In this document: piece after piece, positions 32,878 to 42,129 of the stretch
Layout of the letters: each line of letters begins with the position of its first letter
Numbering within the stretch: position 1 is the first letter of the stretch
NCBI RefSeq assembly: GCF_007859815.1
Contig: NZ_SJPH01000003.1
Coordinates: 402,311-466,310 of the forward strand
Direction: 5' to 3'
Length of the DNA: 64,000 nucleotides
DNA from: Botrimarina hoheduenensis
GTDB lineage: Bacteria > Planctomycetota > Planctomycetia > Pirellulales > Lacipirellulaceae
The notes under the pieces: generated by a model
Database searches by the model: none
What the model saw: only the letters and a program-made list of their open reading frames with translations
What the model was told of the DNA's origin: nothing
Made by a program: the position numbers and the translations under genes

Positions 32878-33729
32878 TCACGTTTTCGACGAGCCTCCTG
32901 AAAGCACCAGGTAAAACATCGACAACACGGCCAACGCCGTCGCGCCCATGACGCCAAGACCCCGCACCGCGTTACGTCGTGTGCGAGATTCGGTGACTTT
33001 GGCGAGCCGTTCTCTTAAATCGTCTTGGGCGGCCGCATCAAGCTCGATGTTCCACGCGACAAGGGTCACTTCCCCGACCGAAGTGTCACGCTGCTCAATC
33101 TTTTCTTCGACACAGTGCTGGAGCGCTTCGCCCGTAAGCGCCACGTCGGCGACATGGGCGGCCGCGGCAAAGTCGTTGGTGAATTTCGATAACAGGTAGA
33201 CAGTAAGCCAATCACGCGCTTTCGCGCGCACCGAGTCGCGTGCCTCTTCTTCGGTGGGAAAGGGATCCGATTCGAGAACGGCAGTTCGCGACCACATGTC
33301 GCTCGTAGCGGATACGACCGACTTCGGCGGAGCGGCGACTTCCACTACCTGCTCCGCTTTATAGTCGGTGATCTCGGCCTCCGGCTTCGCCGCGGTGCCG
33401 ACTGGCTGCGTGGGACGGCTCGGTTCTTTCGTTACGGCATCGCTATCACTCGCGGCAAACTCAATCTGGGGTGGTGACGGTACGAGAGGAGGACTCAGCG
33501 GCAAGTGCGTCGCGACGTATTCATCGACGGAAGCGCTCTGCTGCTCGCTGGTGGGGACTGAGGATACAACCCACAGTGAGGCTCCGGCGATCAACAGAAA
33601 GCTGAGCGCGGCGAACGTCAGCGTCTTGCCGTTCACGTGCTTGATCAAGATGGCGAGCCCGGCAAGCAACCCGAAGAACATCATGGCCGCAACAAAAAGC
33701 CCGACCAGCAGCACACCAAAGCTCATCAT
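32878..33729 (-). CDS. Membrane protein of the kinase cassette, function unknown
   Basis: I start at ATG 33729, with aaggaga about 7 nt upstream and an ATGA overlap with the kinase stop; 283 residues. There are two membrane segments near the N-terminus (FGVLLVGLFVAAMMFFGLLAGLAIL, LTFAALSFLLIAGASLWVV), a Pro/Ser/Glu-rich periplasmic-type linker, a folded central region (AKARDWLTVYLLSKFTNDF), and a C-terminal hydrophobic anchor ending near FYLVLSGGSSKT. No catalytic motif is recognised. The overlap implies it is coexpressed with the kinase and could be its substrate or sensor. Confidence 0.72.
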   Translation of the reverse strand: MMSFGVLLVGLFVAAMMFFGLLAGLAILIKHVNGKTLTFAALSFLLIAGASLWVVSSVPTSEQQSASVDEYVATHLPLSPPLVPSPPQIEFAASDSDAVTKEPSRPTQPVGTAAKPEAEITDYKAEQVVEVAAPPKSVVSATSDMWSRTAVLESDPFPTEEEARDSVRAKARDWLTVYLLSKFTNDFAAAAHVADVALTGEALQHCVEEKIEQRDTSVGEVTLVAWNIELDAAAQDDLRERLAKVTESRTRRNAVRGLGVMGATALAVLSMFYLVLSGGSSKT

Positions 33730-35732
33730 AGATTCTCCTTCGCCAGACGGACGCGTTCTTCGTTGGAAAGCCAAGGACTAGCGATCTGCACCGCGAACGC
33801 GATGATCCCCGCCACGACCAACCCGATCGGTTGGGGGTACCAACAGAGGAACGACGCGGCCCAGGCACCGATGCCGGCCGAGGCAACGGCCCCGATACCA
33901 ACCCGCTTACGGCGGAGGTAATCAGCGTTCTTGCCCAACTTCAGCAGAAAGAAGATCGCCCCGAAGTAGGCCATCGACGCCGTCAGCGGCACCGCGATCG
34001 AGTCGGGGGACCGCTCGACCGCTTTGTAGAGATCGATGTCAAATGCGTTCTCCAACACGCACGAATTGCGGGCGATCGAAGAATCGGGGTTGTAGGGCAA
34101 CTCGATCTTGAGCAACTGAGCGGTTCCGAACGCCGTAGCGCCGACAAGTCCGCCCGCCAGCAATTGAATGTAGCGACGCGAGAAGCCATCGATGCGGGCC
34201 CGTTCCACAAGGGCGTTGACGATCAGCACACTCCAGGCCCCCACGACGCCGACCGTTGCAAACCAGGCCCCAACGGCCCAAGTGTCGGGTGATCCGCTCG
34301 TGACGAGCCACGGGGCGGCGACTGCTGCCGCAAGTCCGCTGACGAGGGTCGCCACGATCATCGAACCGACGAGCGTGCGTGCCTGCGTTCGTAGCGGTCG
34401 GTCGCGTCGCGCGGCGAGCGCCGCTTTGCGCCAGTCCACGAACCGCGCACGCTTAGCGTTCGGCTTCGCCCCTTCGGCGAAGGGTGTCGCTCCGGTAGCG
34501 GTGCCCGTGTCGAAGAACATCGCCCACACGAGGTAGTACAAAAAGTAGAACGGGAGAATCGCCATCGGGAGCATGAACGCCCCCGAAACAAAGAATCCCG
34601 AGACGCCGGCAAACAGCAGCAGGCCCTTCAACAGGGGAGGCGCGTCCCAAGCGTTCCAGCGTGTGCGGGCCGTATTGGTGAGTTCGACAAACCCCTGCCA
34701 GAGCGGCTCGCCAGCGGGTTTGGGGTGATGGGTGTGCGGCGGCCGCGAGACCGGTGACCAAACGGGCGGTGGCTCTGCTGGGGTCGCCCCGGGCAAGGCC
34801 GCGGCGACGGGTGCGACCGGTTGGCCGGAGTCGCCGGTCCCGGGCAGCATCGCGATCATCTGCTCGACACTGCTGACGCGCAGCTCAGGATCTTTCGTCA
34901 ACGCACGCGCCACCACACTGCGGTATGGCTCGCCGAGGCGCGACAAATCGGGTTCGGCGGTTAAGTGCTTCATGAGCACTTCGCCAACGCTCTCCCCTTC
35001 AAACGGGGTACGGCCAGTAAGCATCTCGTAGAGGATTACACCCAGGGCGTATGTGTCGATCTCGCGACCGTAGCGCCCGCCCGCGATCTCCGGGGCCATG
35101 TAGTGAACCGTGCCGACCGATTCGGTTTGGCCGCTGCGACGGCTGGTCGAGATAAACTTCGACAAGCCATAGTCGCCGATCCGGACATCCTCGGCGCGCG
35201 GTGGTTCGCCCGCCGGACGTTCGAGGAACAGGTTGCCCGGCTTGAGATCGCGATGGACGATTCCGCAGCGGTGGAGGTGGCCAACGCCGGCGGCGACGCC
35301 CCGGAACCACGCGAGAGCCTCCTCGACCGGCATGCCGGTCGGATGGCGTTGGATCGCCTGTTCGAGCGATTCGCCCGGAACAAACTCCATGACGACCCAC
35401 TCGTCGCCCGCGGCGTCGGTGCGGATATCGTAGAGCGAGATCAGGTTGGGGTGCTTCAGGTTAAGGCACTGCCGCACGCCGCGCAGCTCGATATCGAGGT
35501 TGCGGCGGATCAGCTTGAGGGCGACCTCTTTGCCGGCATCGCTCGTGGCAAAGTAGACCTCGCCAAAGCCGCCATGGCCCACGCCGCGCTTAATGGTGTA
35601 TCCCTCGAGCGGGCGATCTCCGGTGCGGTAGAGGAAGCGGCCCCGCTCTCGGCGCGGCGAATCGGCGGCTTCTGCCGCGTCTTTCTCGCCACCGGGGGCG
35701 GCGGCCGCGTCGGCTTCGGGCGAGCGTTTCAT
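33726..35732 (-). CDS. Serine/threonine protein kinase with C-terminal multi-span membrane domain
   Basis: About 668 residues from ATG 35732; an ATG at 35768 would add 12 residues. The kinase domain (about 40-310) has the glycine loop GVGHGGFGEVYFA, Lys in VALKLIRR, catalytic HRDLKPGN, DYG in place of DFG, and GTVHYMAPE. A Pro-rich linker follows, then about six hydrophobic helices in the C-terminal 300 residues, starting near PPLLKGLLLFAGVSGFFVSG. This layout differs from PASTA kinases, which have one span. The DYG change is common in planctomycete kinases. Its neighbours (FHA protein, ECF sigma) suggest a phospho-relay controlling transcription. Confidence 0.88.
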   Translation of the reverse strand: MKRSPEADAAAAPGGEKDAAEAADSPRRERGRFLYRTGDRPLEGYTIKRGVGHGGFGEVYFATSDAGKEVALKLIRRNLDIELRGVRQCLNLKHPNLISLYDIRTDAAGDEWVVMEFVPGESLEQAIQRHPTGMPVEEALAWFRGVAAGVGHLHRCGIVHRDLKPGNLFLERPAGEPPRAEDVRIGDYGLSKFISTSRRSGQTESVGTVHYMAPEIAGGRYGREIDTYALGVILYEMLTGRTPFEGESVGEVLMKHLTAEPDLSRLGEPYRSVVARALTKDPELRVSSVEQMIAMLPGTGDSGQPVAPVAAALPGATPAEPPPVWSPVSRPPHTHHPKPAGEPLWQGFVELTNTARTRWNAWDAPPLLKGLLLFAGVSGFFVSGAFMLPMAILPFYFLYYLVWAMFFDTGTATGATPFAEGAKPNAKRARFVDWRKAALAARRDRPLRTQARTLVGSMIVATLVSGLAAAVAAPWLVTSGSPDTWAVGAWFATVGVVGAWSVLIVNALVERARIDGFSRRYIQLLAGGLVGATAFGTAQLLKIELPYNPDSSIARNSCVLENAFDIDLYKAVERSPDSIAVPLTASMAYFGAIFFLLKLGKNADYLRRKRVGIGAVASAGIGAWAASFLCWYPQPIGLVVAGIIAFAVQIASPWLSNEERVRLAKENL

Positions 35733-35804
35733 CTCGTGGCGCTTTCGCGTTAGAGGAGGACAGAACATCGATTGTACCGAGCGGGCAGGGGTAAGGGCGG
35801 ACGA

Positions 35805-36569
35805 TCAGGCGCGTTCGATCGAGAAGCACAACGATTCCGCTTCAATGCGGGCTCCGGGGGGAATCGCAACCGGGCCCTCGGTCAGCACCGCCGGTCCGGG
35901 GCCCGAGACGCTCACGGGCCTGCTGGAGCGGCACAGGAGCCCGCCGGTTCCCTTGTAAAGCAACAGATCTTGGTGCCACTGCGGGCAGCGGACGTGGCTG
36001 TGAGGCTGAGGGCCAAGCACACAGCTCTCTGCCATTAGCAACACCCCATCCGCCGACGGAACGGTCCGATGGCCGCTGGCGACCGTCAGCCGTGCCGAGG
36101 CGCTCAGAGCGTGGGGACGCTCGAAGCGCAGCCGCACCGCATCGCCCAGGCCGATTTCGGCACCGTGATTCAAGACCGTGGCATCTTGCACCGGACGCCC
36201 ATCGACCGTCGCGGCCCCGCGGGGGCTCAGCACGTACTGTCCTTCACGGCGGGTGAGGGTCGCGTGCCGACGCGACAGGTCCGCCTGCAAGCCCAGGTCG
36301 GGGCCGTCCGCATCCGCCAGGCTTCCGTTCGCTTGGCCGATAACAATCTCGTCCGCCAAGCACAGCAGGTATCCACCAACGCGATCGATCCATACGAGGT
36401 AACGCTCACCACGCGAATCGTACTGCAAGGGGATTGTCGCCACTCTGGGGGTCTCCAACGAGTTGTCCAGCAGAACCGTTTCTCGCAACCGTGACGACAG
36501 GCGGCCGACCTTTTCGGCTTGTTGACGGGGTGCCACGGCTAACGCGTGACGATCTGTCGGGCAGAACAT
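35805..36569 (-). CDS. FHA-domain protein
   Basis: 254 residues, ATG at 36569. The central region is an FHA domain: YLLCLADEIVIGQANG, LQADLSRRHATLTRR, and NHGAEIGLGDAVRLRFERP, with the phosphothreonine-binding Ser-Arg-x-His core. The C-terminal ~100 residues contain a second beta-rich part (SGHRTVPSADGVLLMAESC, RCPQWHQDLLLYK) similar to the first, perhaps another degenerate FHA or sandwich fold. It lies directly upstream of the Ser/Thr kinase on the same strand, so the kinase or its substrate is its likely binding partner. Confidence 0.82.
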   Translation of the reverse strand: MFCPTDRHALAVAPRQQAEKVGRLSSRLRETVLLDNSLETPRVATIPLQYDSRGERYLVWIDRVGGYLLCLADEIVIGQANGSLADADGPDLGLQADLSRRHATLTRREGQYVLSPRGAATVDGRPVQDATVLNHGAEIGLGDAVRLRFERPHALSASARLTVASGHRTVPSADGVLLMAESCVLGPQPHSHVRCPQWHQDLLLYKGTGGLLCRSSRPVSVSGPGPAVLTEGPVAIPPGARIEAESLCFSIERA

Positions 36570-36715
36570 CCTACCGCTCGCAACAAGGGAGGGAACAATC
36601 GTGTGGGAGACGATTCTCGGTCCGCATGCGCAGCAAACGCGAGACCAGCAGGTCGGCGGTAGCAGGCGGCGCGCTGCCCCCCGCCACCGCCGAGCGGCAC
36701 CTAAAAACGACCGAG

Positions 36716-37534
36716 TCAGTCTTTCGAGACGCTTACCGCAACGGCTGTTGTGGAAGGGGCATCGGCCCGCTCCAGACCGAAGTACGCCGCCACCTGGTCG
36801 GTAATCTCAGCCGACTGTTGCGGATCGAGCTGGATCTCGCCCGGATAAGCGGCGTCGGCATGCGCCAGCTTGGCGGTCACGTCGAGCCGCGTGCGGATAT
36901 CGGCGATCAACTCTTTCGCCCGGGCGAGTCGGCTGTCGTCGAGTGCTACGTCGGTGGCGGTCTGGGCGACAGCAACCAGGCTACGTTTGGCTTCGAGATT
37001 CACGAGGTCGGCTTCAAGCTGCTTCTGCGTCGAGATCATCGCCGTCAGCTTCAGCCGAGCGGCCTCGAGGTTGCCCTGCCGCGCATCACGCATGGTCTCC
37101 AGATGGGCGAGCGTTTCATCGGCCACTTTGTGCCGCGTAAAACGCCGCGAGAGATCTTCCGATACTTGTGAACGGGTGTAGGTCCGTCCGGCGTACTGGA
37201 AGACCCCCTTGCCGGAGGTGAGGTCGGACTGCAGCCGAACGATGGCGTCTTTGCCCTGAACGGCCTGCTCCGAGGCGGAGACAATCTGATCGTCGAGGCG
37301 CTCCAGGGCGATCTCTTCTTTAGCGATGACCCGCATCGCCTCGCGCACCTCGGGAGCAAGCTCGGCAACGAGCTGTCGGGCCCGATCGATCTGGAACTCG
37401 ATCGGCACGGTGTCGGACACGCGGTCGGTCATCCGGTGGTAGGCCGTGGACAAATAGCTGCCCAGGTCAGAGCCAACCGTCAAGCCAGCCAGCAAGGTGA
37501 GAGCGAGAGCAGAAACGATGGTTTTCTTGATCAT
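36716..37534 (-). CDS. Secreted coiled-coil protein, function unknown
   Basis: I start at ATG 37534: MIKKTIVSALALTLLAGL gives a clear signal peptide. The remaining ~250 residues are almost entirely helical with heptad repeats (VREAMRVIAKEEIALERLDDQIVSA, ETLAHLETMRDARQGNLEAARLKL, KQLEADLVNLEAKRSL), resembling an envelope tethering or PspA-like coiled coil without the PspA motif. A short Val/Ser-rich tail ends in SVSKD. It is separated from the FHA gene by 147 nt with no terminator visible, so it may share that transcript. Confidence 0.72.
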   Translation of the reverse strand: MIKKTIVSALALTLLAGLTVGSDLGSYLSTAYHRMTDRVSDTVPIEFQIDRARQLVAELAPEVREAMRVIAKEEIALERLDDQIVSASEQAVQGKDAIVRLQSDLTSGKGVFQYAGRTYTRSQVSEDLSRRFTRHKVADETLAHLETMRDARQGNLEAARLKLTAMISTQKQLEADLVNLEAKRSLVAVAQTATDVALDDSRLARAKELIADIRTRLDVTAKLAHADAAYPGEIQLDPQQSAEITDQVAAYFGLERADAPSTTAVAVSVSKD

Positions 37535-37811
37535 GGCGTAGTGCCTCAGGGATCGCGGCGTGTGGGAAGTCGCCGCCCCCTCAGGCGGCACACACTGAGC
37601 ACTTCGCGGTCGTGGGGGGGATCTTGCCGAGGCAAGAAGAAAAAGCGGGCTTGCTGCTACCGCTTGGCTAGCCGGCGGGGCGTAGAGCGGGCGAACTCTC
37701 GCGGAGCAGATGCCGTAAGCCGTGTAGCTACCAAGGGTTGCTAGCGGTACGATGCTGCTCAGCAACCGCCTTGCAACCACCCCTTTCCTTTCCAGCCTTT
37801 CCAGCTCTGAC
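37535..37811. other. 277-nt intergenic region between divergent genes
   Basis: No gene is supported. The region should hold the promoters of the leftward coiled-coil gene and the rightward lipoprotein gene. A purine-rich stretch (aagaagaaaaagcgg) lies near 37635-37650. No hairpin with a T run is seen. Confidence 0.5.
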
Positions 37812-38456
37812 ATGAACGGACCGATGGATCCGATCCGCCCCGATGGCACCTGCACGGCGATTTTCACGAGCCCCCGACTCTTCGGATTGGGGGTCTTGCT
37901 GGTGATCGGCATGGCAGGCGGAATGGCGGGTTGCGCCGAAGGGCCCGTTAAGGCCGACCCGGCGGTTGCTGAGCAGCTGCGCGCCCTGCTTCAACTGTCG
38001 GAAGAGCCCGTGGGGGCCCAAACGCCGCTCGACTGGCGCGAATCGCTGGGTGAATTGGATCCCGCCGTTGAGAAAGACGCCCCTATCCTGCTGATGGGAC
38101 GCGTGGGGGGCATGCCCAACCCCTGGCCCGAAACCGAAACCGACTTCCCCTGGCGCCGTGGGACGGCGACTTTCTTTTTGGTCGATCCGGCAACCGCCGA
38201 CGAGTTCGCCGAGCACGCCGGTGAAGACGGTGCTGCCCACGCCGCCGACTGCCCCTTCTGCGCCCGCGAGGCCGCTAGCAAAGCCAACGCGGTGGCCGCC
38301 GTAACTTTTCTTGGAACCGACGGAAAAGCGGCCGGGATCGACGCCCGCGAGCTTTTCGGGCTTTCCGAGGGAGACACCGTAGTGGTCCGTGGAAAAGCAA
38401 AACTGCTCGGCGATGAGCTGTTGGTGGTCGAGGCGGACGGGCTGTTTCGCCGATAG
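37812..38456 (+). CDS. Lipoprotein with CPFC motif, function unknown
   Basis: I start at ATG 37812 (214 residues). A long N-terminus leads to the hydrophobic stretch FGLGVLLVIGMAGGMAGC, with a lipobox ending MAGC. The mature part has an alternating beta pattern, ILLMGRVGGM near 75-90, DCPFC near residue 140 in HAADCPFCAREAASKANAVA, and GDTVVVRGKAKLLGDELLVVEADGLFRR at the end, which resembles an OB-like nucleic-acid or metal-binding sandwich. The Cys pair could bind copper or a [2Fe-2S]/thiol partner. The next gene encodes an HMA-type metal-binding protein, so a metal role is plausible. Confidence 0.7.
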   Translation: MNGPMDPIRPDGTCTAIFTSPRLFGLGVLLVIGMAGGMAGCAEGPVKADPAVAEQLRALLQLSEEPVGAQTPLDWRESLGELDPAVEKDAPILLMGRVGGMPNPWPETETDFPWRRGTATFFLVDPATADEFAEHAGEDGAAHAADCPFCAREAASKANAVAAVTFLGTDGKAAGIDARELFGLSEGDTVVVRGKAKLLGDELLVVEADGLFRR

Positions 38457-38525
38457 GATCGGAGTAACCCGATCGTTATCCCGTACCGGCACACCGTCGG
38501 ATCGCTTGCCAGGAACCGCGTAATC

Positions 38526-38918
38526 ATGCCTCGCTCAGCCCCGCGCTTCTCGGCAATCGGCTTTCTCACGCTGCTTTTGTGCGGATACCTGGCCAGCGCC
38601 GAAGAGCCCCGTGTGCTCCCCACCGGCCGGATCGAGATCGCCATCGAGGACCTTCACTGCGGCACCTGCGCAAAACGGGTGGCTCGCAAGCTGTACGGTC
38701 TGAAAGGGGTGCAGAAAGTAAGCTGGGATCTCTCAGCCGACCTGGTGGTGGTCTATCAGCCGGCAAGTCAGCCCGTATCGGTGCTGCCCCTCTGGGCAGC
38801 CGTGACCGCCGGTGGCGTCAAACCGGCAGCGATCCGCTACGAGGCTATCCATCTGGACGCCGCCGCCATCGGTGCCCTGCAAGAGCAAGCCGCCGCCGAT
38901 GCCGACGAGCGACGGTAG
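38526..38918 (+). CDS. Secreted heavy-metal-associated (HMA) domain protein
   Basis: 130 residues with a signal peptide (FSAIGFLTLLLCGYLASAEE). The HMA ferredoxin-like domain starts at IEIAIEDLHCGTCAKRVARKL, with the metal-binding Cys-x2-Cys of the GMxCxxC loop present as HCGTC. The C-terminus is Ala/Asp-rich. Such domains bind Cu(I) or similar soft metals; here it is exported rather than cytosolic, suggesting periplasmic metal handling. Confidence 0.85.
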   Translation: MPRSAPRFSAIGFLTLLLCGYLASAEEPRVLPTGRIEIAIEDLHCGTCAKRVARKLYGLKGVQKVSWDLSADLVVVYQPASQPVSVLPLWAAVTAGGVKPAAIRYEAIHLDAAAIGALQEQAAADADERR

Positions 38919-38944
38919 GCCCCAGCAGCGGGGCCCGAGCCAGC

Positions 38945-39145
38945 TCAGCCCCGGTTGCCCTGCCGCAGCATTTGTTGCGAAAAGACGACGCCCGCTGCGG
39001 TGGGTGCTTCGCCGCGGATTACCGCGGGCCGTTTTTTGGACATTTTGCAATCGGGGTCCGTAATCTTCGCGGGGCTCGCAGCGTCGGAATTGAGCGAGCA
39101 GCACACGGCCAGGCCGGCAATCAACGGCCACTTGAAGCCAACCAC
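38945..39145 (-). CDS. Possible small secreted protein
   Basis: A GTG at 39145 or a TTG at 39172 would open a ~67-76 residue frame with a hydrophobic segment WPLIAGLAVCCSLNSDAAS that could be a signal or lipoprotein leader, followed by a short basic region and a Gln/Arg-rich end. No clear ribosome site. It converges with the HMA gene. Included as possible only; it could equally be a chance frame in a GC-rich gap. Confidence 0.3.
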   Translation of the reverse strand: MVGFKWPLIAGLAVCCSLNSDAASPAKITDPDCKMSKKRPAVIRGEAPTAAGVVFSQQMLRQGNRG

Positions 39146-39295
39146 GGGGGTCGCAGCCGGCACAATCGGCAAAGTCGCGGCGTGCGCTGCGGCGGATCCG
39201 GCCAACTGGCCTGCGAGTTGCTACCTCGAGTGGGGCCGAGCCGCTCGGTTCGCGTCACTTGGTAATCGACGCGAGCATCCTCAAGCGGCATACTT

Positions 39296-40942
39296 GTGGT
39301 TAGCCACCGGCGAACCGCAAGATTTACTACGCAGCCCGACCTCTTGGCCCTGTTTGCCGTGCCTGTCTCCGAATATCGCCTAGCGACCTACACGATCGCC
39401 CTGCTTCTCGGGGCGCTCGTGTCGTATCTGCTAACGCCGATCGTCCGCGAGTTGGCGCGGCGGTTTGACTTCGTGGATCGGCCGGGTGGCCGCAAGACGC
39501 AGGCGACCGCGGTCGCCCTGGGAGGGGGCATCGCCGTTTTCGGTGCCACCCTGGCGGCGGTTGTCGGGGCTTACGTCTTCTCGGACTGGAGCGTTCCCCA
39601 GACGTTTGTGGGCAACGATGCCCCCCTGCTGGCGGGTTTAGCGGCGGCGGCGACCGCGACGCTCGCCTTGGGCCTCTACGACGACGCCGCCGACCTCCGC
39701 GGGCGCTACAAGCTCATCGGCCAATTGATCATCGTCAGCCTGCTGGTCTACCTGGGCCTGCAGATCGATCGTTTTTCGTTCTTTGGGCGTGAGATCTCGC
39801 TCGGATGGATGACCATCCCGTTCTCCATCTTCTGGCTCGTCGGAGCCACGAACGCGATCAATCTGCTCGACGGTATCGACGGGCTGGCATCGAGCATTGG
39901 CATGGTGCTATGCCTGACCTTCGCGGCGATCAATGGCATCTATGGCCACTTCCCCGAGGCGGTGGTGATGCTCGCTCTGGCGGGCGCTCTGTTTGGTTTT
40001 TTGCGGTACAACTTCGCCCCCGCTTCGATCTACCTGGGCGACGCGGGCAGCATGGTCATTGGACTGGTGATCGGTGCCATCGCGGTACAAACCCACACCA
40101 AGACGCCCGCCTTCATCGCGATGACCATCCCGCTGGCGGTGTGGGCGATTCCGATCCTGGACTCGGGTGCCGCGATCGTGCGGCGGCGGCTCACGGGGCG
40201 GAGCATCTTCGCCCCCGACCGCGGCCACCTGCACCACTCACTGCTGACACGGGGTTGGTCCGTACGTCAGGCCTCGACCTTTATCGCGCTTGTTTGTGCA
40301 ACCACTTGCATCAGCGCGGTGCTCGGCGTGCTCTGGCACAACGAGTGGATTGTCGTGGGTACCGTCTTTCTGGTTGTCGCGTTTTTGATCTCGACGCGCA
40401 CGTTCGGTCATATCGAGTTCGCGCTGCTTCGCGAGCGGATGCGATTGACCGGTCTGTCGCTACGCAAAGATGAATCGCACCACAACCTGCCGCGCCACGG
40501 CGCGGTCCGTCTGCAAGGCAACCACGAATGGGAGGTTGTTTGGGAAGCGCTCGTCGAAGCGGCCCCCGACTATCGGCTCACCAAGCTCCAGCTCACGATC
40601 CATATGCCTCGGCTGCACGAAGCGTTCTTCGGCAATTGGAAGGCCGATAAAACGACCCTCGCCGAAGCGAAATCCGAGGCCTCCTGGAAGGCAACCCTGC
40701 CGCTCATTGTCGATGGCGAGCCGGTAGGCAAACTCCAAATCGCGGGGATCGCTGATCCCGACGCCCGCTCGACGCCCGCACAGCTGGGTCAAGTGCTGGA
40801 CTTTTTGGAGCCGCTCGAAGACGACATCCGGCAGGTCCGCGAGCAGGCGGCCGCCCGTCTCAAGAAGCCCTCCGGATCCGCCGAAGCCAAGCCGGCCCCC
40901 TCGCCCCCTCACGAAGCCCTGGTTGAAACCACATCCTCATAA
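39296..40942 (+). CDS. WecA/MraY-type undecaprenyl-phosphate sugar-1-phosphate transferase with C-terminal extension
   Basis: 548 residues from GTG 39296; downstream GTG (39359) is equally possible and begins nearer the first helix. Eleven membrane helices contain the family motifs: DDAADLRGRYKLIGQ, the catalytic NAINLLDGIDGLA, and the HxHH-like GHLHHSLLTRG. These enzymes attach a sugar-1-phosphate to undecaprenyl phosphate on the cytoplasmic side. After the last helix about 170 residues of soluble sequence remain, ending with an Ala/Pro/Lys tail; this is longer than WecA and could regulate or bind partners. The GDP-fucose genes follow, so it may start a surface glycan. Confidence 0.85.
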   Translation: MVSHRRTARFTTQPDLLALFAVPVSEYRLATYTIALLLGALVSYLLTPIVRELARRFDFVDRPGGRKTQATAVALGGGIAVFGATLAAVVGAYVFSDWSVPQTFVGNDAPLLAGLAAAATATLALGLYDDAADLRGRYKLIGQLIIVSLLVYLGLQIDRFSFFGREISLGWMTIPFSIFWLVGATNAINLLDGIDGLASSIGMVLCLTFAAINGIYGHFPEAVVMLALAGALFGFLRYNFAPASIYLGDAGSMVIGLVIGAIAVQTHTKTPAFIAMTIPLAVWAIPILDSGAAIVRRRLTGRSIFAPDRGHLHHSLLTRGWSVRQASTFIALVCATTCISAVLGVLWHNEWIVVGTVFLVVAFLISTRTFGHIEFALLRERMRLTGLSLRKDESHHNLPRHGAVRLQGNHEWEVVWEALVEAAPDYRLTKLQLTIHMPRLHEAFFGNWKADKTTLAEAKSEASWKATLPLIVDGEPVGKLQIAGIADPDARSTPAQLGQVLDFLEPLEDDIRQVREQAAARLKKPSGSAEAKPAPSPPHEALVETTSS

Positions 40943-41056
40943 GGCCCCCCGCCAGCCGAGCCCGATCGCCAGCCAACCGTTTGCACCGCACAGCGTTATT
41001 GGGCCATCCCCCTCTCAGCTGCTGAGGGAACCCCGCGACTCTTCTCTCAAATCACC

Positions 41057-42031
41057 ATGACGAAAAACCTGCCTCGCACCGCCAGAATCTACGTCACGGG
41101 ACACCGGGGCATGGTGGGATCGGCGCTCGTCCGTCGGTTGCTGCGGGCCGGATTCGAAGAGGTACTTGTCGCGAGTCGGCAAGAGGTTGATCTGCGCGAC
41201 CAGACACAGGTCGATGCCTGGTTTGCCGAAAATCAGCCCGACTATGTGATTCACGCCGCGGGTACCGTGGGGGGGATCCATGCCAATCGAAGCCGGCCAG
41301 CCGACTTCATGTACGACAATCTGATGATCCACGCGACGGTGCTTCGGGCGGCGTGGCAACAGGGTGTCGAAAAGCTTCTGTACCTGGGGAGCAGCTGCAT
41401 CTACCCCCGCGACTGCCCGCAACCGATCCGCGAAGAGTACCTGCTGACCGGTCCGCTCGAATCCACCAACGAGGCTTACGCCCTGGCGAAGATCGCGGGG
41501 CTCAAGTCGTGCGAGGCGTACCGCGCTCAGCACGGCTGCCGCTTCATCTCGGCGATGCCAACCAACCTGTACGGCCCGAACGACAACTTTGATCTGACCG
41601 GCTCGCACGTCTTGCCGGCCATGATCCGCAAGTTTCACGATTGCCGCGAGGCCGGTGGCGGGTCGGTCACGCTGTGGGGCAGCGGCAAGCCGTGCCGCGA
41701 GTTCCTTCACGTCGATGACTTGGCGGACGCGTGCCTGTACCTGCTCGAGAACTACGACGACGCGATGACGATCAACGTCGGGACGGGATCAGACCTGTCG
41801 ATTGCCGAATTGGCCGAAACGGTTCGGAGTATCGTGTACCCCGACGCGAAGATCGTCTACGACGCCTCAATGCCGGACGGAACCCCCCGCAAGCTGCTGG
41901 ACGTTTCGCGTTTGACGGCTTTAGGCTGGCGGGCGACCACGCCGCTTTCAGAGGGCATCGCCGCGACCTACACTTGGTTTTGCGAGCAGAACCAACAGAA
42001 CACCGCGGTGCGGGGATTGGTCTCCAGCTAG
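41057..42031 (+). CDS. fcl: GDP-L-fucose synthase
   Basis: 324 residues, an extended short-chain dehydrogenase. The NADP-binding [15 protein letters not shown] is near residues 14-28; the catalytic Ser appears in [10 protein letters not shown] and Tyr-x3-Lys in [11 protein letters not shown]. The substrate pocket strings [22 protein letters not shown] and [17 protein letters not shown] are characteristic of GDP-4-keto-6-deoxy-D-mannose epimerase/reductase. It converts the Gmd product to GDP-L-fucose. Its partner gmd follows 98 nt downstream. Confidence 0.95.
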   Translation: MTKNLPRTARIYVTGHRGMVGSALVRRLLRAGFEEVLVASRQEVDLRDQTQVDAWFAENQPDYVIHAAGTVGGIHANRSRPADFMYDNLMIHATVLRAAWQQGVEKLLYLGSSCIYPRDCPQPIREEYLLTGPLESTNEAYALAKIAGLKSCEAYRAQHGCRFISAMPTNLYGPNDNFDLTGSHVLPAMIRKFHDCREAGGGSVTLWGSGKPCREFLHVDDLADACLYLLENYDDAMTINVGTGSDLSIAELAETVRSIVYPDAKIVYDASMPDGTPRKLLDVSRLTALGWRATTPLSEGIAATYTWFCEQNQQNTAVRGLVSS

Positions 42032-42129
42032 TCTCCGCGCCCCGTTCGTACCTCCGCTACCGACCCCGGTGCGGAATGACGTTTCCGCTGCTTCCACCGC
42101 TTCCCCTTTCCGCTGAAACCAACGAGCCG

